Assembly: GCF_015708085.1 (NCBI RefSeq)
Contig: NZ_JADNYM010000006.1
Coordinates: 62,001-126,000 of the forward strand
Direction: 5' to 3'
Length of the DNA stretch: 64,000 nt
Origin: Arthrobacter terrae
GTDB lineage: Bacteria > Actinomycetota > Actinomycetes > Actinomycetales > Micrococcaceae
The position numbers and the translations under genes are program-made. The number at the start of each line of letters is the position of its first letter. The first letter of the stretch is position 1. The notes under the pieces were generated by a model. The model searched no databases. It saw only the letters and a program-made list of their open reading frames with translations, and was not told the DNA's origin. Positions 1-8,793 of the stretch are shown piece by piece.

Positions 1-2
1 CT

Positions 3-572
3 ATCGCGCCACTGTACGATTTTCCGTTCTCATCCTCCCGCCCGGACCGGTACCTGACCGACGCGGACGGTGAGCGGGTCTCCGAAATCGTGCCGCTGCT
101 GCTGGACCCGTCCCCGACGTTTGACCACCTGCCGACGCTGGTCCGGGTTGCTGAATACGCGGCTGGTCTCATCGGGGTTGAGCTGGTCGAATTTGACGAC
201 GATGATCAGCCGTTCAACCGTGCGCTGGTCGCATCCGACATCGCCGTTGTGGTCGCCCACAATGCCCAGGCATCCGGCATCACCGCGATCCTGCGGACGC
301 TGAAAGCGGACGGCATCCATGTCGGCACGGCCGATAAGATGCAGGGCGGCCAGTGGCACGCGGTGGTCGCCATGGACCCGTTCATCGGTTACACCTCCGC
401 CGGTTCCCATCAGCTCTCCCCCGGCCGCCTGTGCGTTATGGCTTCCAGGCATCAAACCCACTTGTCATGGGCCCATGATGGCGACTGGGAGACAGCCCTG
501 ATGGACCCGGACATCGACCAGAACGAAGCGCGGCTCGGCCGTCGCGTCCGCATCGCGCTGACCGCCGAATAG
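3..572 (+). CDS. SF1 helicase, C-terminal part (5' end outside window)
   Basis: The frame is open from the first bases of the window to a TAG at 572, so this is the 3' end of a longer gene. The segment TADKMQGGQWHAVVAMDP resembles motif V of DNA2/UvrD-like SF1 helicases, and GRLCVMASRHQTHLSW resembles the motif VI region. Only the second RecA-like domain is present; the Walker A motif would lie upstream. Likely role is DNA unwinding in replication or repair. A nuclease of the type often fused to such a helicase lies at 31451-33019 without a helicase domain. Confidence 0.72.
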   Translation: MAPLYDFPFSSSRPDRYLTDADGERVSEIVPLLLDPSPTFDHLPTLVRVAEYAAGLIGVELVEFDDDDQPFNRALVASDIAVVVAHNAQASGITAILRTLKADGIHVGTADKMQGGQWHAVVAMDPFIGYTSAGSHQLSPGRLCVMASRHQTHLSWAHDGDWETALMDPDIDQNEARLGRRVRIALTAE

Positions 573-606
573 CGGGTCAGTACGGCTGGTCCCTGTCTGC
601 ACCAGC

Positions 607-636
607 GGGCAGGGACCAAGCCGTCTCCGCACACAT
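607..636 (+). promoter_or_regulatory. Class A promoter-like element
   Basis: GGGCAG, 14 nt, then CCGCACACAT; the ATG at 644 follows after exactly 7 nt. Confidence 0.6.
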
Positions 637-643
637 AGGGTTC

Positions 644-832
644 ATGACAACGACGAAGCATCTGTGGGACCACGAGCACCCGCACTATTGCGAGCACGGC
701 AACTTTTACTCCCGTGGTTTGGCTACCGGGTATGAGTCCTGGGCTGAATTTTCCCGTCCGGTCACGTATGACCGGAGCGGCCCGCAACTCATCCAGGACG
801 GACGTTGCTCTATGACGGGGATCCGGATATGA
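644..832 (+). CDS. Small hypothetical protein; 5' half of a probably frameshifted gene
   Basis: 62 codons starting 7 nt after a class A element. The N-terminus (HLWDHEHPHYCEHGNFYS) has His/Cys residues that could bind metal. The reading is more natural if, near 797-804, translation moves into the frame that starts at 805: LIQDGR would then run into LLYDGDPDMN and on to FRWDW. I therefore suspect a one-base indel splitting a roughly 138-codon gene, although two overlapping genes cannot be excluded. Family not recognised. Confidence 0.5.
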   Translation: MTTTKHLWDHEHPHYCEHGNFYSRGLATGYESWAEFSRPVTYDRSGPQLIQDGRCSMTGIRI

Positions 833-1059
833 ACTGTCTGTTCCGCTGGGATTGGCGGGCTATGCACCTTGAATTTCCGGAGGACTACCCTAACGGGCAG
901 GAGCTGTACTACCTCGACCTGTTTTTCATGATGCAGGGCAAACCGTATAACCAGTCTGTCCGGGTTACCGTCACCCCGGCGGACGAGCCGGCCATCCGGG
1001 AATGGCTGGCAGAGCGGGCCAAAACCATGCGCGCCATGTGGGAGCCTTTTCTGGCCTGA
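805..1059 (+). CDS. Hypothetical protein; 3' half of the same split gene
   Basis: 84 codons from a TTG, overlapping the upstream frame by 28 nt. The product is acidic and aromatic (LFRWDWRAMHLEFPEDY, then ELYYLDLFFMMQGKPY) and looks like a genuine soluble protein. No ribosome binding site is obvious before the TTG or before the internal ATG (DPDMN), which supports the view that this is the continuation of the 644 frame. A strong terminator follows directly. Function unknown. Confidence 0.5.
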   Translation: MLYDGDPDMNCLFRWDWRAMHLEFPEDYPNGQELYYLDLFFMMQGKPYNQSVRVTVTPADEPAIREWLAERAKTMRAMWEPFLA

Positions 1060-1073
1060 CCTGCCCGTACAAA

Positions 1074-1112
1074 CCCGAAAGCCCCTCCGCCAGAAACGGA
1101 GGGGCTTTCGGG
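1074..1112. terminator. Rho-independent terminator, bidirectional
   Basis: A 16-bp perfect inverted repeat: CCCGAAAGCCCCTCCG, a short loop, then CGGAGGGGCTTTCGGG. It lies between the plus-strand gene ending at 1059 and the minus-strand gene ending at 1145. Confidence 0.85.
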
Positions 1113-1144
1113 TCCGGGGACGTTTAGGCAGTCCAGGTATCTGC

Positions 1145-1603
1145 TTACTGGCCGTGCGCGTCGAAGCGCTGCCCTTCAGACTTGGGTCCCATCAAAGTCA
1201 AGACCAGAAGGACGAGGGAGCCGATAAACGGGACCAGACCTATCAGCACCATCCAGCCACTGACGTTCACGTCGTGGAGCCTCCGGACCAACAGCGCCAA
1301 GGATGGCACGATGACCGCCAGGAACCAGATTCCGGCCAGCACCACGGCAACAACAGTAATTGGTCCGGGGCTGCTGTTCGTACCGGAGCTGGCGCCGGCA
1401 GAAATGATGAGGTTCAGCACGATCGACACCACTGCGGAGACGAGTGTCCACCACCAGTATTCACTCCGGCTGGCCCGGCCGGTGAACGTCGCATATTTCT
1501 TGAAAAACCTGGACACTGCTTCCGGCAGTGTGGCGCCGTAGAGCGGTGCCGAAAGCGGCGCTGTGCCGGCCGTGTGAACCGGCTGGTGTGGTGTGTACGT
1601 CAT
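1145..1603 (-). CDS. DUF805 family membrane protein
   Basis: 152 aa. After a polar N-terminus it carries the DUF805 signature (FTGRASRSEYWWWTLVSAV) followed by about four hydrophobic segments and the typical cytoplasmic turn RRLHDVNVSGWM. DUF805 proteins are inner-membrane proteins of unknown function, common in actinobacterial accessory DNA. A strong Shine-Dalgarno (AGAAGGAGATCC) precedes the ATG. No class A element is seen upstream, so it probably uses an ordinary promoter. Confidence 0.88.
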   Translation of the reverse strand: MTYTPHQPVHTAGTAPLSAPLYGATLPEAVSRFFKKYATFTGRASRSEYWWWTLVSAVVSIVLNLIISAGASSGTNSSPGPITVVAVVLAGIWFLAVIVPSLALLVRRLHDVNVSGWMVLIGLVPFIGSLVLLVLTLMGPKSEGQRFDAHGQ

Positions 1604-1760
1604 GTGGATCTCCTTCTGTAGGTGACGCAGGGTTGGTTCAGCTGCCGCCGGCCGTCGTCAGTGGGGCCAAGCAATCAGCGCAGGTCGTCGATATCGTACA
1701 GGCGCTGGTTGCTGAACGCACTAGGTGGTCACGGACGTTTACGCAGGTCAGGGCATAGAA

Positions 1761-1789
1761 AAGGGCGGCACCAGACGGTGCCGCCCTTT
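1761..1789 (-). terminator. Terminator downstream of the 1802-1960 gene
   Basis: AAGGGCGGCACC, 4-nt loop, GGTGCCGCCCTT with a short T run on the minus strand; perfect 12-bp stem. Confidence 0.85.
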
Positions 1790-1801
1790 GGGGATCAGGG
1801 T

Positions 1802-1960
1802 CTATTTGAGGAGGCGGACCATGACGCCCGGCTGGAGGAGGAAAACGGTCGGCAGGGCCATGATGGCCAGCAGGGACAACCCGTTGAACGTCGGCTGAGC
1901 GATACCAATGACGAAGGCGGCGGCGAGGATGCTGATCTGGAGTGCTTTACGTGTTCTCAT
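1802..1960 (-). CDS. Small membrane protein
   Basis: 52 aa, starting MRTRKALQIS, with two hydrophobic stretches (ILAAAFVIGIA and LSLLAIMALPTVFLL), hence a small two-pass membrane protein. The start was chosen because this ATG lies exactly 7 nt after the class A 10-mer at 1968-1977; a longer reading would overlap the element. Bounded downstream by a terminator, so it is a single-gene unit. Function unknown. Confidence 0.6.
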   Translation of the reverse strand: MRTRKALQISILAAAFVIGIAQPTFNGLSLLAIMALPTVFLLQPGVMVRLLK

Positions 1961-1967
1961 GCCTTTC

Positions 1968-1997
1968 ATGTGTGCGGCGTTCGGTGACCTCGTCACC
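1968..1997 (-). promoter_or_regulatory. Class A promoter-like element
   Basis: GGTGAC, 14 nt, CCGCACACAT, 7 nt, ATG of the 1802-1960 gene. Confidence 0.6.
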
Positions 1998-2092
1998 GGT
2001 GGTGACGCGGGATCGTTCCGGCAGCACAGGGCACGAAAAGACCCGGCGACGTCCCGTAGAATGCGGGTCGGACCGGGCCTGGACGACAGTGC

Positions 2093-2290
2093 TCAGCTGT
2101 ATTCGTGGCGGAGGACGGCACGAAGCTGGGCGTTGCGGGTGCTGACCCGGCTGGTCTTGCCGGCCTTATGGTGCCGGTTGTTCTGGTTGGCGTGGATGCC
2201 GGCGGCACCGGTTCCGGCCATTTGGACGCGCGGGCAGGCGGGTTCAGTGACGTGCGTGTAGCCGTGGCGGTTGTTTTTCAAGGTGGCCAT
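2093..2290 (-). CDS. Small basic hypothetical protein
   Basis: 65 aa (MATLKNNRHGYTH...), rich in His, Arg and Asn; no transmembrane segment. The start was chosen from the Shine-Dalgarno GAAAGGACTCC before ATG and a class A 10-mer 50 nt upstream. The composition suggests a nucleic-acid-binding or structural microprotein, but no family is recognised. Confidence 0.5.
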   Translation of the reverse strand: MATLKNNRHGYTHVTEPACPRVQMAGTGAAGIHANQNNRHHKAGKTSRVSTRNAQLRAVLRHEYS

Positions 2291-2340
2291 GATGTGGAGT
2301 CCTTTCAAGGATTATGGGAAGCGGTGCTTCCACCTTCATG

Positions 2341-2350
2341 ATGTGTGCGG
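2341..2350 (-). promoter_or_regulatory. Class A 10-mer
   Basis: Exact CCGCACACAT on the minus strand, 50 nt before the ATG at 2290; the upstream G-rich box is weak here (GTCGCC). Confidence 0.5.
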
Positions 2351-2437
2351 CAGGGTCCCGTGCCGGCGACATCATGGGACGCTACTTTCCGGCGCGCACC
2401 CCTGAAGACCAAGCCAGAGGTGGCATCTTGTCTCCAG

Positions 2438-2827
2438 TTAGGCGGCTGAGCGTTCTGCGATCAGTCCCGCGAGTTCCGGGTCCGCGGACCCAATCCGTTC
2501 AAAAACTTCCCGCGCCCAGGCATCGGTTTCGAAATCGAACAGGGATCCGCCGGCGTCCCGGACGGTGAGCGCAAGGTCCGCGTACTGGCCGATAAGGACT
2601 GTTGTGCGGCCTGTGAGCGCCTGCATCCCTGCCCGGAGTGTGGCGACGTCGTGGGCGAGCTGCCCGGTGAGCGTGGTGCGGTCCACGGTCCGTACGAATG
2701 TGCGCACCAGGTCGGTTCCGAGGCGGTAATTGTCTTTGGCGTAGGCGAGCCGGTCCAGGGAGATTGCGAAACGCACTCCCGGGTCGGCCTCGATCCGGGT
2801 CCTCCAGTTGTCGAGCTCGGCGTTCAT
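2438..2827 (-). CDS. Hypothetical protein, helical
   Basis: 129 aa starting MNAELDNWRTRIEADPGVRF. The ATG has a good Shine-Dalgarno (AAGGAGACACCG) and lies 40 nt after the class A 10-mer at 2868-2877; a further in-frame ATG overlaps that element and is less likely. Composition is soluble and alpha-helical with no membrane segment. Family not recognised; its single-gene arrangement matches the other accessory genes of the element. Confidence 0.7.
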   Translation of the reverse strand: MNAELDNWRTRIEADPGVRFAISLDRLAYAKDNYRLGTDLVRTFVRTVDRTTLTGQLAHDVATLRAGMQALTGRTTVLIGQYADLALTVRDAGGSLFDFETDAWAREVFERIGSADPELAGLIAERSAA

Positions 2828-2867
2828 CGGTGTCTCCTTGGCTTTTCGGGGTTCAAGTGTATTTGTC

Positions 2868-2897
2868 ATGTGTGCGGCCGCACCCGCCGGACTCCCC
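2868..2897 (-). promoter_or_regulatory. Class A promoter-like element
   Basis: GGGGAG, 14 nt, CCGCACACAT, then a 40-nt leader to the ATG at 2827. Confidence 0.62.
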
Positions 2898-2994
2898 GGT
2901 TGAGCTGCCGGGACGCAGCCCCGTAACGCCGTACATGTGTGATGAGTGCGTGTTCCTGCCCAGCCGCTGGACGAAACGCACATATCGTTTTCCT

Positions 2995-3153
2995 ATGTGT
3001 TTAGACCCAGACAATGAGCTGGAGGGGCAGGTCTCCATCAACGAATTGCTCATCGCCATGGGAGAAGCGCCTATCGAACCGATCCTGCGCGACCAGATCA
3101 CGGATGAGGCAACCCCGTTCGTTTACGTTGCGTCGGCACTCCCTGGTCTCTGA
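2995..3153 (+). CDS. Small acidic hypothetical protein
   Basis: 52 aa (MCLDPDNELEGQVSINELL...), acidic, no membrane segment. There is no convincing Shine-Dalgarno. ACGCACATAT ends 9 nt before the ATG and resembles a degenerate class A 10-mer, which is the main support for this start. Function unknown; it could also be a chance ORF. Confidence 0.4.
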   Translation: MCLDPDNELEGQVSINELLIAMGEAPIEPILRDQITDEATPFVYVASALPGL

Positions 3154-3159
3154 ATGGTT

Positions 3160-3189
3160 GGTGCCGGGAACGGAGACGTCCGCACACAT
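3160..3189 (+). promoter_or_regulatory. Class A promoter-like element
   Basis: GGTGCC, 14 nt, CCGCACACAT, then a 38-nt leader to the TTG at 3228. Confidence 0.55.
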
Positions 3190-3227
3190 GACACGGGTAT
3201 CCCAAAGGCCAAACGAAAGCAGCACTC

Positions 3228-3827
3228 TTGAGACATCGTCCATTCTTTGCCGTTGCCCTCACCGGAATCGTGCTGGCAGTGTCAGCCTGCTCGGCCCCTG
3301 TTGCTGGGCACCCATCCGCCGAGTCAGCAGCGCCGAGCTCCTCCGCCGGCTGGGAGCTGAACCATGCGGGCGGCGGTGACCGGATCAAGAGCGCCGGCCT
3401 GGAAGTGCTGAAAGCTGAAGGCAACGCCGAACACTTTCACGCTCATCTGGACGTCTTCACCGACGGTAAAGCCATGACCGTCCCGGCCGACATCGGCTTC
3501 GAGCACAACGCAGCAGGTCAGCCCACCGGCATCTCTGCCCTGCACAGCCACGACGAGTCAGGCATCATCCATATTGAGGCACCCACCGCAGGGGCTACCT
3601 ACACGCTCGGTCAGTTCCTCACCGAATGGGGAGTACTGGACGGCACCGACAAAACACCGGGCACGGCACACTCGAGCTCTGATGGTTGGGCTGTAGCCGT
3701 CAACGGTACCCAGCAGAGCGGCAGCATCAGCGATGTGGTGTTGAAGGCGCACGACGAAATCGTACTGTTCCACGGCACGGCACCGGATCCGCTGCCTGCC
3801 AAATTTACTTTCCCGGACGGAGTATAA
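3228..3827 (+). CDS. Secreted lipoprotein with a His-rich HFHAHLDV motif
   Basis: 199 aa from a TTG. A signal peptide ends in the lipobox AVSAC at about residue 20, so the mature protein should be lipid-anchored outside the cell. The body has HFHAHLDVFTDGK (near residue 63) and ALHSHDESGIIHIE (near 100), followed by TLGQFLTEWGV; clustered His residues suggest metal binding. This pattern occurs in conserved actinobacterial secreted proteins without assigned function. It is convergent with the lipase gene, with 3 nt between the stops. Confidence 0.72.
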   Translation: MRHRPFFAVALTGIVLAVSACSAPVAGHPSAESAAPSSSAGWELNHAGGGDRIKSAGLEVLKAEGNAEHFHAHLDVFTDGKAMTVPADIGFEHNAAGQPTGISALHSHDESGIIHIEAPTAGATYTLGQFLTEWGVLDGTDKTPGTAHSSSDGWAVAVNGTQQSGSISDVVLKAHDEIVLFHGTAPDPLPAKFTFPDGV

Positions 3828-3830
3828 GGA

Positions 3831-5408
3831 CTATCTTTTGGGCTTGGGGTTCTCTGAACAGTAAATTCTCGGAGAACCCCAAACGTTGTAGGCTCCGCCC
3901 AGATTAGTCCGCTCATCCTGGAATTCCATCCGGGTGACCCCGGTGAGGTCCAGTTCGATCTTCTGCGCCTCATCAAGGAAGTTGGCGTCGCGTTCTGCTG
4001 CAACGTTGTTATCCAGTGTCACGGCAAAATGGCTTGGACCGGTGTGGCCGGGTGAATCAGCATCCTGACCCACCCACACTTCCAGTTTCGAGCATTTACC
4101 TTTCAGCGCCCATTCGGCATGGTCTGGCTCACCAAACCGCGGTCCGGTCGCGTAATAGCCTTGGATGCTGTCCGGAAATTTCGTGTTCTTGATGGAAAGT
4201 TGGGCGCGAGAGTCAAATCCGTTCTCCCAAGTCGCCGGACCCACATCTTTCAATGAAAACCATCCCGGCTCTCCGGCTGCCGAGGTCCCACCATCTGTTG
4301 GTACGGAACCCGACCCTGGGGCCCCCATCTTTTTCAGGTCACCGGCGACCGCGTCCACCGCGGGCCCGTAGGTGGGGAGCCCTGTATGGGAGCACGGGGA
4401 GATCATTCCCCTGATTACCAGCGGGAACTGGGAGGCGTCCGCCTTGCCGGCCATCATGGTGTCCAGGGCCCTCTGGTCCAGGAATTCTTCGAGGATGGTG
4501 AAGATGGAGAAAGGCGACAGGCCAAAGCCCGGTCCCAGCTTGATCATGTTCTGCGACAGGTATCCGGCGGTGTACTGGCATTTGATGATGCTTTCACCGA
4601 CAAACCCGGACGAATCAAAGCTCCCGGCAGAGGATTTGACATATCCGTTGGCGGAAAGCTGCGGGACGATAGTGTCGCCGAAGAGGGGGATGTCCGCGGC
4701 CATAGTACTGAGCCCGAACAACTGGCGCTGCACGATGATCTGCGAGCCGACGGTCGCATATTTTGTGCCGGTGCTCAGGTAGGGAAACTTTTCGCAGCTG
4801 GCCGGAAGCGGAGCGGCCAGGCAGGTGACCGCTGACGTGCCGGCATCAGGAAGCTGCAGTGCGGTGTTGCTTCCGCCTAGGTTATGCAGCCACTGGATGA
4901 AGTCGGCGTAGCCGGTACCGCCCCAGGGTGATCCCTGCAGCGGGGTAGCCAGCGTCACCACTCCTCCCAGCATTCCTGCCTGACCGGAGGCCGCCAGGAC
5001 ACCGTCCGCGGCCCTGATGACAATGCCGCCCATGGAATGGCCGACGGCCAGGACTTTACCGTCACCGCCTCCCTGGGTGAACGCCGTCGAGGCTCCTTTG
5101 ATGAAGTCAGCCAGGCACGCCTTGGTATTTCCGGCCGCACCCCAGACCTGGTTCGCTTTGGTGTAGTCGAAGGCCACCACCGTGTATCCGCTGCCCAGCC
5201 TGCTTTGGAGCGCGTCAACGGCTTTCTGCGACCCCGGGCCGGTGCCCAGCCAGCCGTGCACGTAGATCACCGGCCGAGCCGGACTGGGGCCGGTAAATGC
5301 TGCCACCTGGGCACTACAGCCCGAAGACGGGGTGACAGCGTCTGCACTGGGTGAGAGGCCAAGAATGAGCAGCACCGCAACCATGAGCCCGCACAGTATC
5401 CGTCTCAC
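3831..5408 (-). CDS. Secreted alpha/beta-hydrolase (triacylglycerol lipase-like)
   Basis: 525 aa. An N-terminal Sec signal peptide (MRRILCGLMVAVLLILG...SADA) is followed by an esterase/lipase core: oxyanion strand VIYVHGWLG, then the nucleophile elbow GHSMGG at about residue 125. The C-terminal roughly 150 residues form an extra domain (WENGFDSRAQLSIKNTKFPDSI...) that resembles NPCBM/NEW2-type carbohydrate-binding modules. It starts at a GTG overlapping the stop of the upstream gene (GTGA), so the two are translationally coupled. Predicted function is extracellular lipid or ester hydrolysis. Confidence 0.82.
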   Translation of the reverse strand: MRRILCGLMVAVLLILGLSPSADAVTPSSGCSAQVAAFTGPSPARPVIYVHGWLGTGPGSQKAVDALQSRLGSGYTVVAFDYTKANQVWGAAGNTKACLADFIKGASTAFTQGGGDGKVLAVGHSMGGIVIRAADGVLAASGQAGMLGGVVTLATPLQGSPWGGTGYADFIQWLHNLGGSNTALQLPDAGTSAVTCLAAPLPASCEKFPYLSTGTKYATVGSQIIVQRQLFGLSTMAADIPLFGDTIVPQLSANGYVKSSAGSFDSSGFVGESIIKCQYTAGYLSQNMIKLGPGFGLSPFSIFTILEEFLDQRALDTMMAGKADASQFPLVIRGMISPCSHTGLPTYGPAVDAVAGDLKKMGAPGSGSVPTDGGTSAAGEPGWFSLKDVGPATWENGFDSRAQLSIKNTKFPDSIQGYYATGPRFGEPDHAEWALKGKCSKLEVWVGQDADSPGHTGPSHFAVTLDNNVAAERDANFLDEAQKIELDLTGVTRMEFQDERTNLGGAYNVWGSPRIYCSENPKPKR

Positions 5409-5905
5409 GGGGCTCCCGCCTTCTCCGCGGAGAAAATCACCAGATGGTCTGCCTTACGGACCAGGCCCACGTCCCAGACCTGACCGCTGCCGTCACGGGC
5501 CTGGACCATCCAGACCCCGGGAATCTGTTCGACCAACGACTTCGCGTCAAGGGTGAGGTTCATGGCCGCTAACCGGGCAGGGAAGCTGGCGTCAACGGTT
5601 TCCCCTGCGCCTATGGGCAGGTACGACAGAACTTTGGCGGGTTCAGTTGAGGTCAGAGCCGTTTCAAGATCCGACAGCTCTGCAGATGAGGGGGCAGCCG
5701 CCGTCGTTGGTGTAGCTGTAGCTGTTGTGGTGGGTGACATGGGCGCAGCAACCGTAGCCACGGGTGATGGGGGCCCATCGGAGCTGGCTGTAGCGCTTTG
5801 GTTCAGCCAAAAGATGGCGACGGCCACCGCGACTGCGAGAACAATGCAGAGAACGACCAGCAGCGCTTTTCCCCGCCTTTGTCTGACCGGTGCGGTCCCT
5901 GCCAT
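5405..5905 (-). CDS. Membrane-anchored protein upstream of the lipase
   Basis: 166 aa. A basic N-terminus (RQRRGK) and one transmembrane helix (ALLVVLCIVLAVAVAVAIFWL) are followed by a Thr/Ala/Pro-rich linker and a compact extracellular domain ending IFSAEKAGAP. The ATG has a G-rich Shine-Dalgarno (GAGGGGGGCACC). It is coupled to the lipase by a 4-nt overlap, so it may act in lipase display, folding or regulation; this is inferred from position only. Confidence 0.7.
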   Translation of the reverse strand: MAGTAPVRQRRGKALLVVLCIVLAVAVAVAIFWLNQSATASSDGPPSPVATVAAPMSPTTTATATPTTAAAPSSAELSDLETALTSTEPAKVLSYLPIGAGETVDASFPARLAAMNLTLDAKSLVEQIPGVWMVQARDGSGQVWDVGLVRKADHLVIFSAEKAGAP

Positions 5906-6201
5906 GGTGCCCCCCTCGCTGGACCGCACCTGTCCTGGGGCGGTGCTGTTCAATTCTGAGTTCACGCTATGTTGTCTGCTGCCTGCACGCAATGGATGAC
6001 GCATCCCAAAACGCTATGTCCCGGCGGACACCGCTGCCCGCTTGGAGTTTCTGATCGAGGGTGTTGATGCTCACTTCTAAGCTCAGGGACGGATTACTCC
6101 CAGCTGTTTTTCATGTAAAGCCTGTACTGTATCCGGGGAAGTAAACTCGAATGTCTCGGGCCGGGGGGCTCCGGACGGACAGCGTATAAGGGAAGTACTG
6201 C

Positions 6202-8793
6202 ATGATCTCAGCCGCTGAGGCCTCAGCCTCTACGGTTTTCGGCCTGCCGAGAGTACCCAAGACTGTCATTTCCCGGCCCCGTCTCACCAGGCTTGTCGCC
6301 GACCTCCTGGACGACCAGGACTTGATCGTTGTACGCGCGCCATCAGGTGCCGGCAAGACTGTCGCACTTGCAGACTGGGCCGCGTCAGGTGCAACGCCCG
6401 GCTATATCTCCTGGGTATCGTTGGATGAAAGGTACACGGATCGGATCTCGTTTTGGCGCGAAATGATCCTCGGCACCATGCGCCGAGTGGCCGAATCGCT
6501 GCGCCCTGCCGTTGCTGAATGTGCAGAGGCACTGCTCGCCGGCGCCGACACGCGCACAGTACTTCGGCGTTTTATACCGCTCATCCCCCCGACTACTGTC
6601 GTCCTTGACCGGTTGGATCTGGTGAAGGACGTCGAGCTCATTGAGGACATATCCTGGGTGCTGCAGCGGTGCCCGGCCTTGAAGGTAGTGGTGGCAACCC
6701 GGAGCAGGTCCCTGTTGGAGTCCCCTGCGGTGTCGCTGGCATTGGACACAGGGGTTATCGGGGCAGTGCCGTTGACATTGAACGTCGAGGAAACCTCAGA
6801 ACTGCTGAAGCGTCGCGGTTTTTCCATGGACGCCGTGGAGCTGCACGACGCCACTGGAGGACACCCGCTCTTAACCCGCGCTGTGATGGCTGTGTACGGG
6901 AAAACCGGTCAGGGAAGTATCAGTGCTTCTGTCCAGACAGCTGTCTCCGACTTCCTAAACCTGTCACTGGCCCGATCCAGCCTCGGCTACGAGGCCAAGA
7001 AGTTCATGGTCCGCACCGCTATCCCGGAAGCCTTCACCTTGGACCTCGCAATCAGGCTGAGCGGCGCTGCGGACGTGACCGGGATACTTAATGACCTGGA
7101 AGATCAGGGTCTCGGGATGTGGTTCCGTTACGGAGAACATCAGCGTTTCGAATACACCTCCGCGGTGCAGGTCATGCTGCGGCGGGAAGTGAAGCTGATG
7201 GACCCGAGGGATATTGACCGGCTGACGCGACTTTGCATCGACTACGACCTGTCTGTGGGTAATCCAGCCAGTGCCCTGCGGCAGGCAATTGATATCAGGG
7301 ATTTGGACCTGGCGTCCAGGATCGCGTGCGACCACCACATCACCCTCCTTGTCTCACAGGCGCAAACGGTACTGGACATCCTCCACGCACTGCCGGTCTC
7401 TCGGTTGCGCAAGCACCCTGCGCTGATCATGGCGCTGGCGCTCTGCCATAACACGACGTCCGCCGGGAGGGTCAGAGCACTGGAGTATTTCGGTCTTGCC
7501 GTGACTTTTGCAGGTATGTATCGGTCCTCCCTTGATCCGGTCCAGCGCATCTGGATGCTCACGCTGGAAAGTGCCGCTCTCCGTTTCGCCGGCAAGCTTG
7601 AAGCGGCCCTGAAGTATGGAAAGCGTGCCGTCGAAGGTTTTGAGCAGAGCCCTTTGGAGATGAAGGAGCAGCTGGGAGCCTTGGAACCGACCCTGTACAT
7701 ACAGGTCGCCATCGCGTATATCCATGACCGGCAGTTCGATACGGCAGCGGCCCTGCTGGTCAAGGCAGTGGATGCGAGCCGGCGGGCCGCCTCCGTACCG
7801 TCCATCCTGCTGGCGACAGGGCTGCTGTCTTACGCCTTGGTTATGACTGGCCGGAGCAAAGAAGCCAGGAAGCACCTTAACATGCTGCAAGATGCGCGTT
7901 GGCCGCCAGGAATGTTGGAAAACTACAGGGCGACGACGTACCGGCTGGCTCAGATCCGCGAAGCCATGGATCGTCAAAGCTACATGGAGGCCGGAGAATA
8001 TCTTGACCTCATCAATGATGAAATGCAGGTCTCGGAATTTTGGCCGCAGATGGTCGTGTTCCAGACCCAGCTGGACATTCACCGGATCGGACAGATCGCA
8101 GGCCCGGCGATGCTGGAAGCACGAATCCGCCAGGCGCATCAGGCACCGTTGAATTTCTCCGGGCAGGTGGACCTGGACCATCTGAGGGCGACGTTCTACC
8201 TGGCTTCAGGCCACCCACAAAAAGCCGGCTCGGTCCTGATAAAGCACAGTAAGCATGACCCTCGGGTCCTGCTGATGCAGGCGCGGATCGCGCTGTATCA
8301 AGGCGATTCGGATAAGACGCTGAAGATGACCAGCCCCGCTGGTCTCGGTGTGCTCGGGCCGAGACTGGAGGTCCAGCGGTTGCTGTTGCGTGCCGCAGCC
8401 CGACTAAGGCTTGATGATGCGCAGGCCGCAAAGGACAAATGCCGCGCCGCAGCGTACCTAATGGACAAACACGGGCTGACCATGACTGGAGCCCTGATAC
8501 CGCGGGAGGATCTGACTGTTCTCGCACACCTGGTCAACACTTTTCTCCCTGATTCTCCTGCACCGTTCGGGATTGTCCCGACCAAGGAGAAGACTGCCTC
8601 GTTGACGCCGCGGGAGCTGGTCGTTCTGGGCAGCTTCGCAGTCCACAGTTCGGCAAATGACGTGGCAGCGGCTCTGAACGTCTCCGTTAACACGGTGAAA
8701 TCCCAGCGCCGGTCCATCCTGAAGAAAATGGGTGCGACCTCACTGGAGGGGGCACTGAGCAGTGCACGCCGCCAGCGGCTCCTGGAGGATTAG
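6202..8793 (+). CDS. LuxR-family transcriptional regulator, large ATP-binding (MalT-like)
   Basis: 863 aa. An N-terminal STAND/AAA ATPase has Walker A VRAPSGAGKT at about residue 45 and Walker B-like TVVLDRLD near 130; a long helical, TPR-like middle follows; the C-terminus is a LuxR helix-turn-helix (LTPRELVVLGSF...VSVNTVKSQRRSILKKMG). Such regulators bind an inducer through the helical sensor, oligomerise with ATP and activate nearby promoters. Divergence from the lipase operon makes that operon a plausible target. The start ATG is preceded by GGGAAG. Confidence 0.9.
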   Translation: MISAAEASASTVFGLPRVPKTVISRPRLTRLVADLLDDQDLIVVRAPSGAGKTVALADWAASGATPGYISWVSLDERYTDRISFWREMILGTMRRVAESLRPAVAECAEALLAGADTRTVLRRFIPLIPPTTVVLDRLDLVKDVELIEDISWVLQRCPALKVVVATRSRSLLESPAVSLALDTGVIGAVPLTLNVEETSELLKRRGFSMDAVELHDATGGHPLLTRAVMAVYGKTGQGSISASVQTAVSDFLNLSLARSSLGYEAKKFMVRTAIPEAFTLDLAIRLSGAADVTGILNDLEDQGLGMWFRYGEHQRFEYTSAVQVMLRREVKLMDPRDIDRLTRLCIDYDLSVGNPASALRQAIDIRDLDLASRIACDHHITLLVSQAQTVLDILHALPVSRLRKHPALIMALALCHNTTSAGRVRALEYFGLAVTFAGMYRSSLDPVQRIWMLTLESAALRFAGKLEAALKYGKRAVEGFEQSPLEMKEQLGALEPTLYIQVAIAYIHDRQFDTAAALLVKAVDASRRAASVPSILLATGLLSYALVMTGRSKEARKHLNMLQDARWPPGMLENYRATTYRLAQIREAMDRQSYMEAGEYLDLINDEMQVSEFWPQMVVFQTQLDIHRIGQIAGPAMLEARIRQAHQAPLNFSGQVDLDHLRATFYLASGHPQKAGSVLIKHSKHDPRVLLMQARIALYQGDSDKTLKMTSPAGLGVLGPRLEVQRLLLRAAARLRLDDAQAAKDKCRAAAYLMDKHGLTMTGALIPREDLTVLAHLVNTFLPDSPAPFGIVPTKEKTASLTPRELVVLGSFAVHSSANDVAAALNVSVNTVKSQRRSILKKMGATSLEGALSSARRQRLLED

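Noticed and set aside
1620-1758. Possible small gene between the DUF805 gene and the terminator at 1761
   Set aside because: No frame combines a ribosome binding site with protein-like composition; it holds only the DUF805 upstream region.
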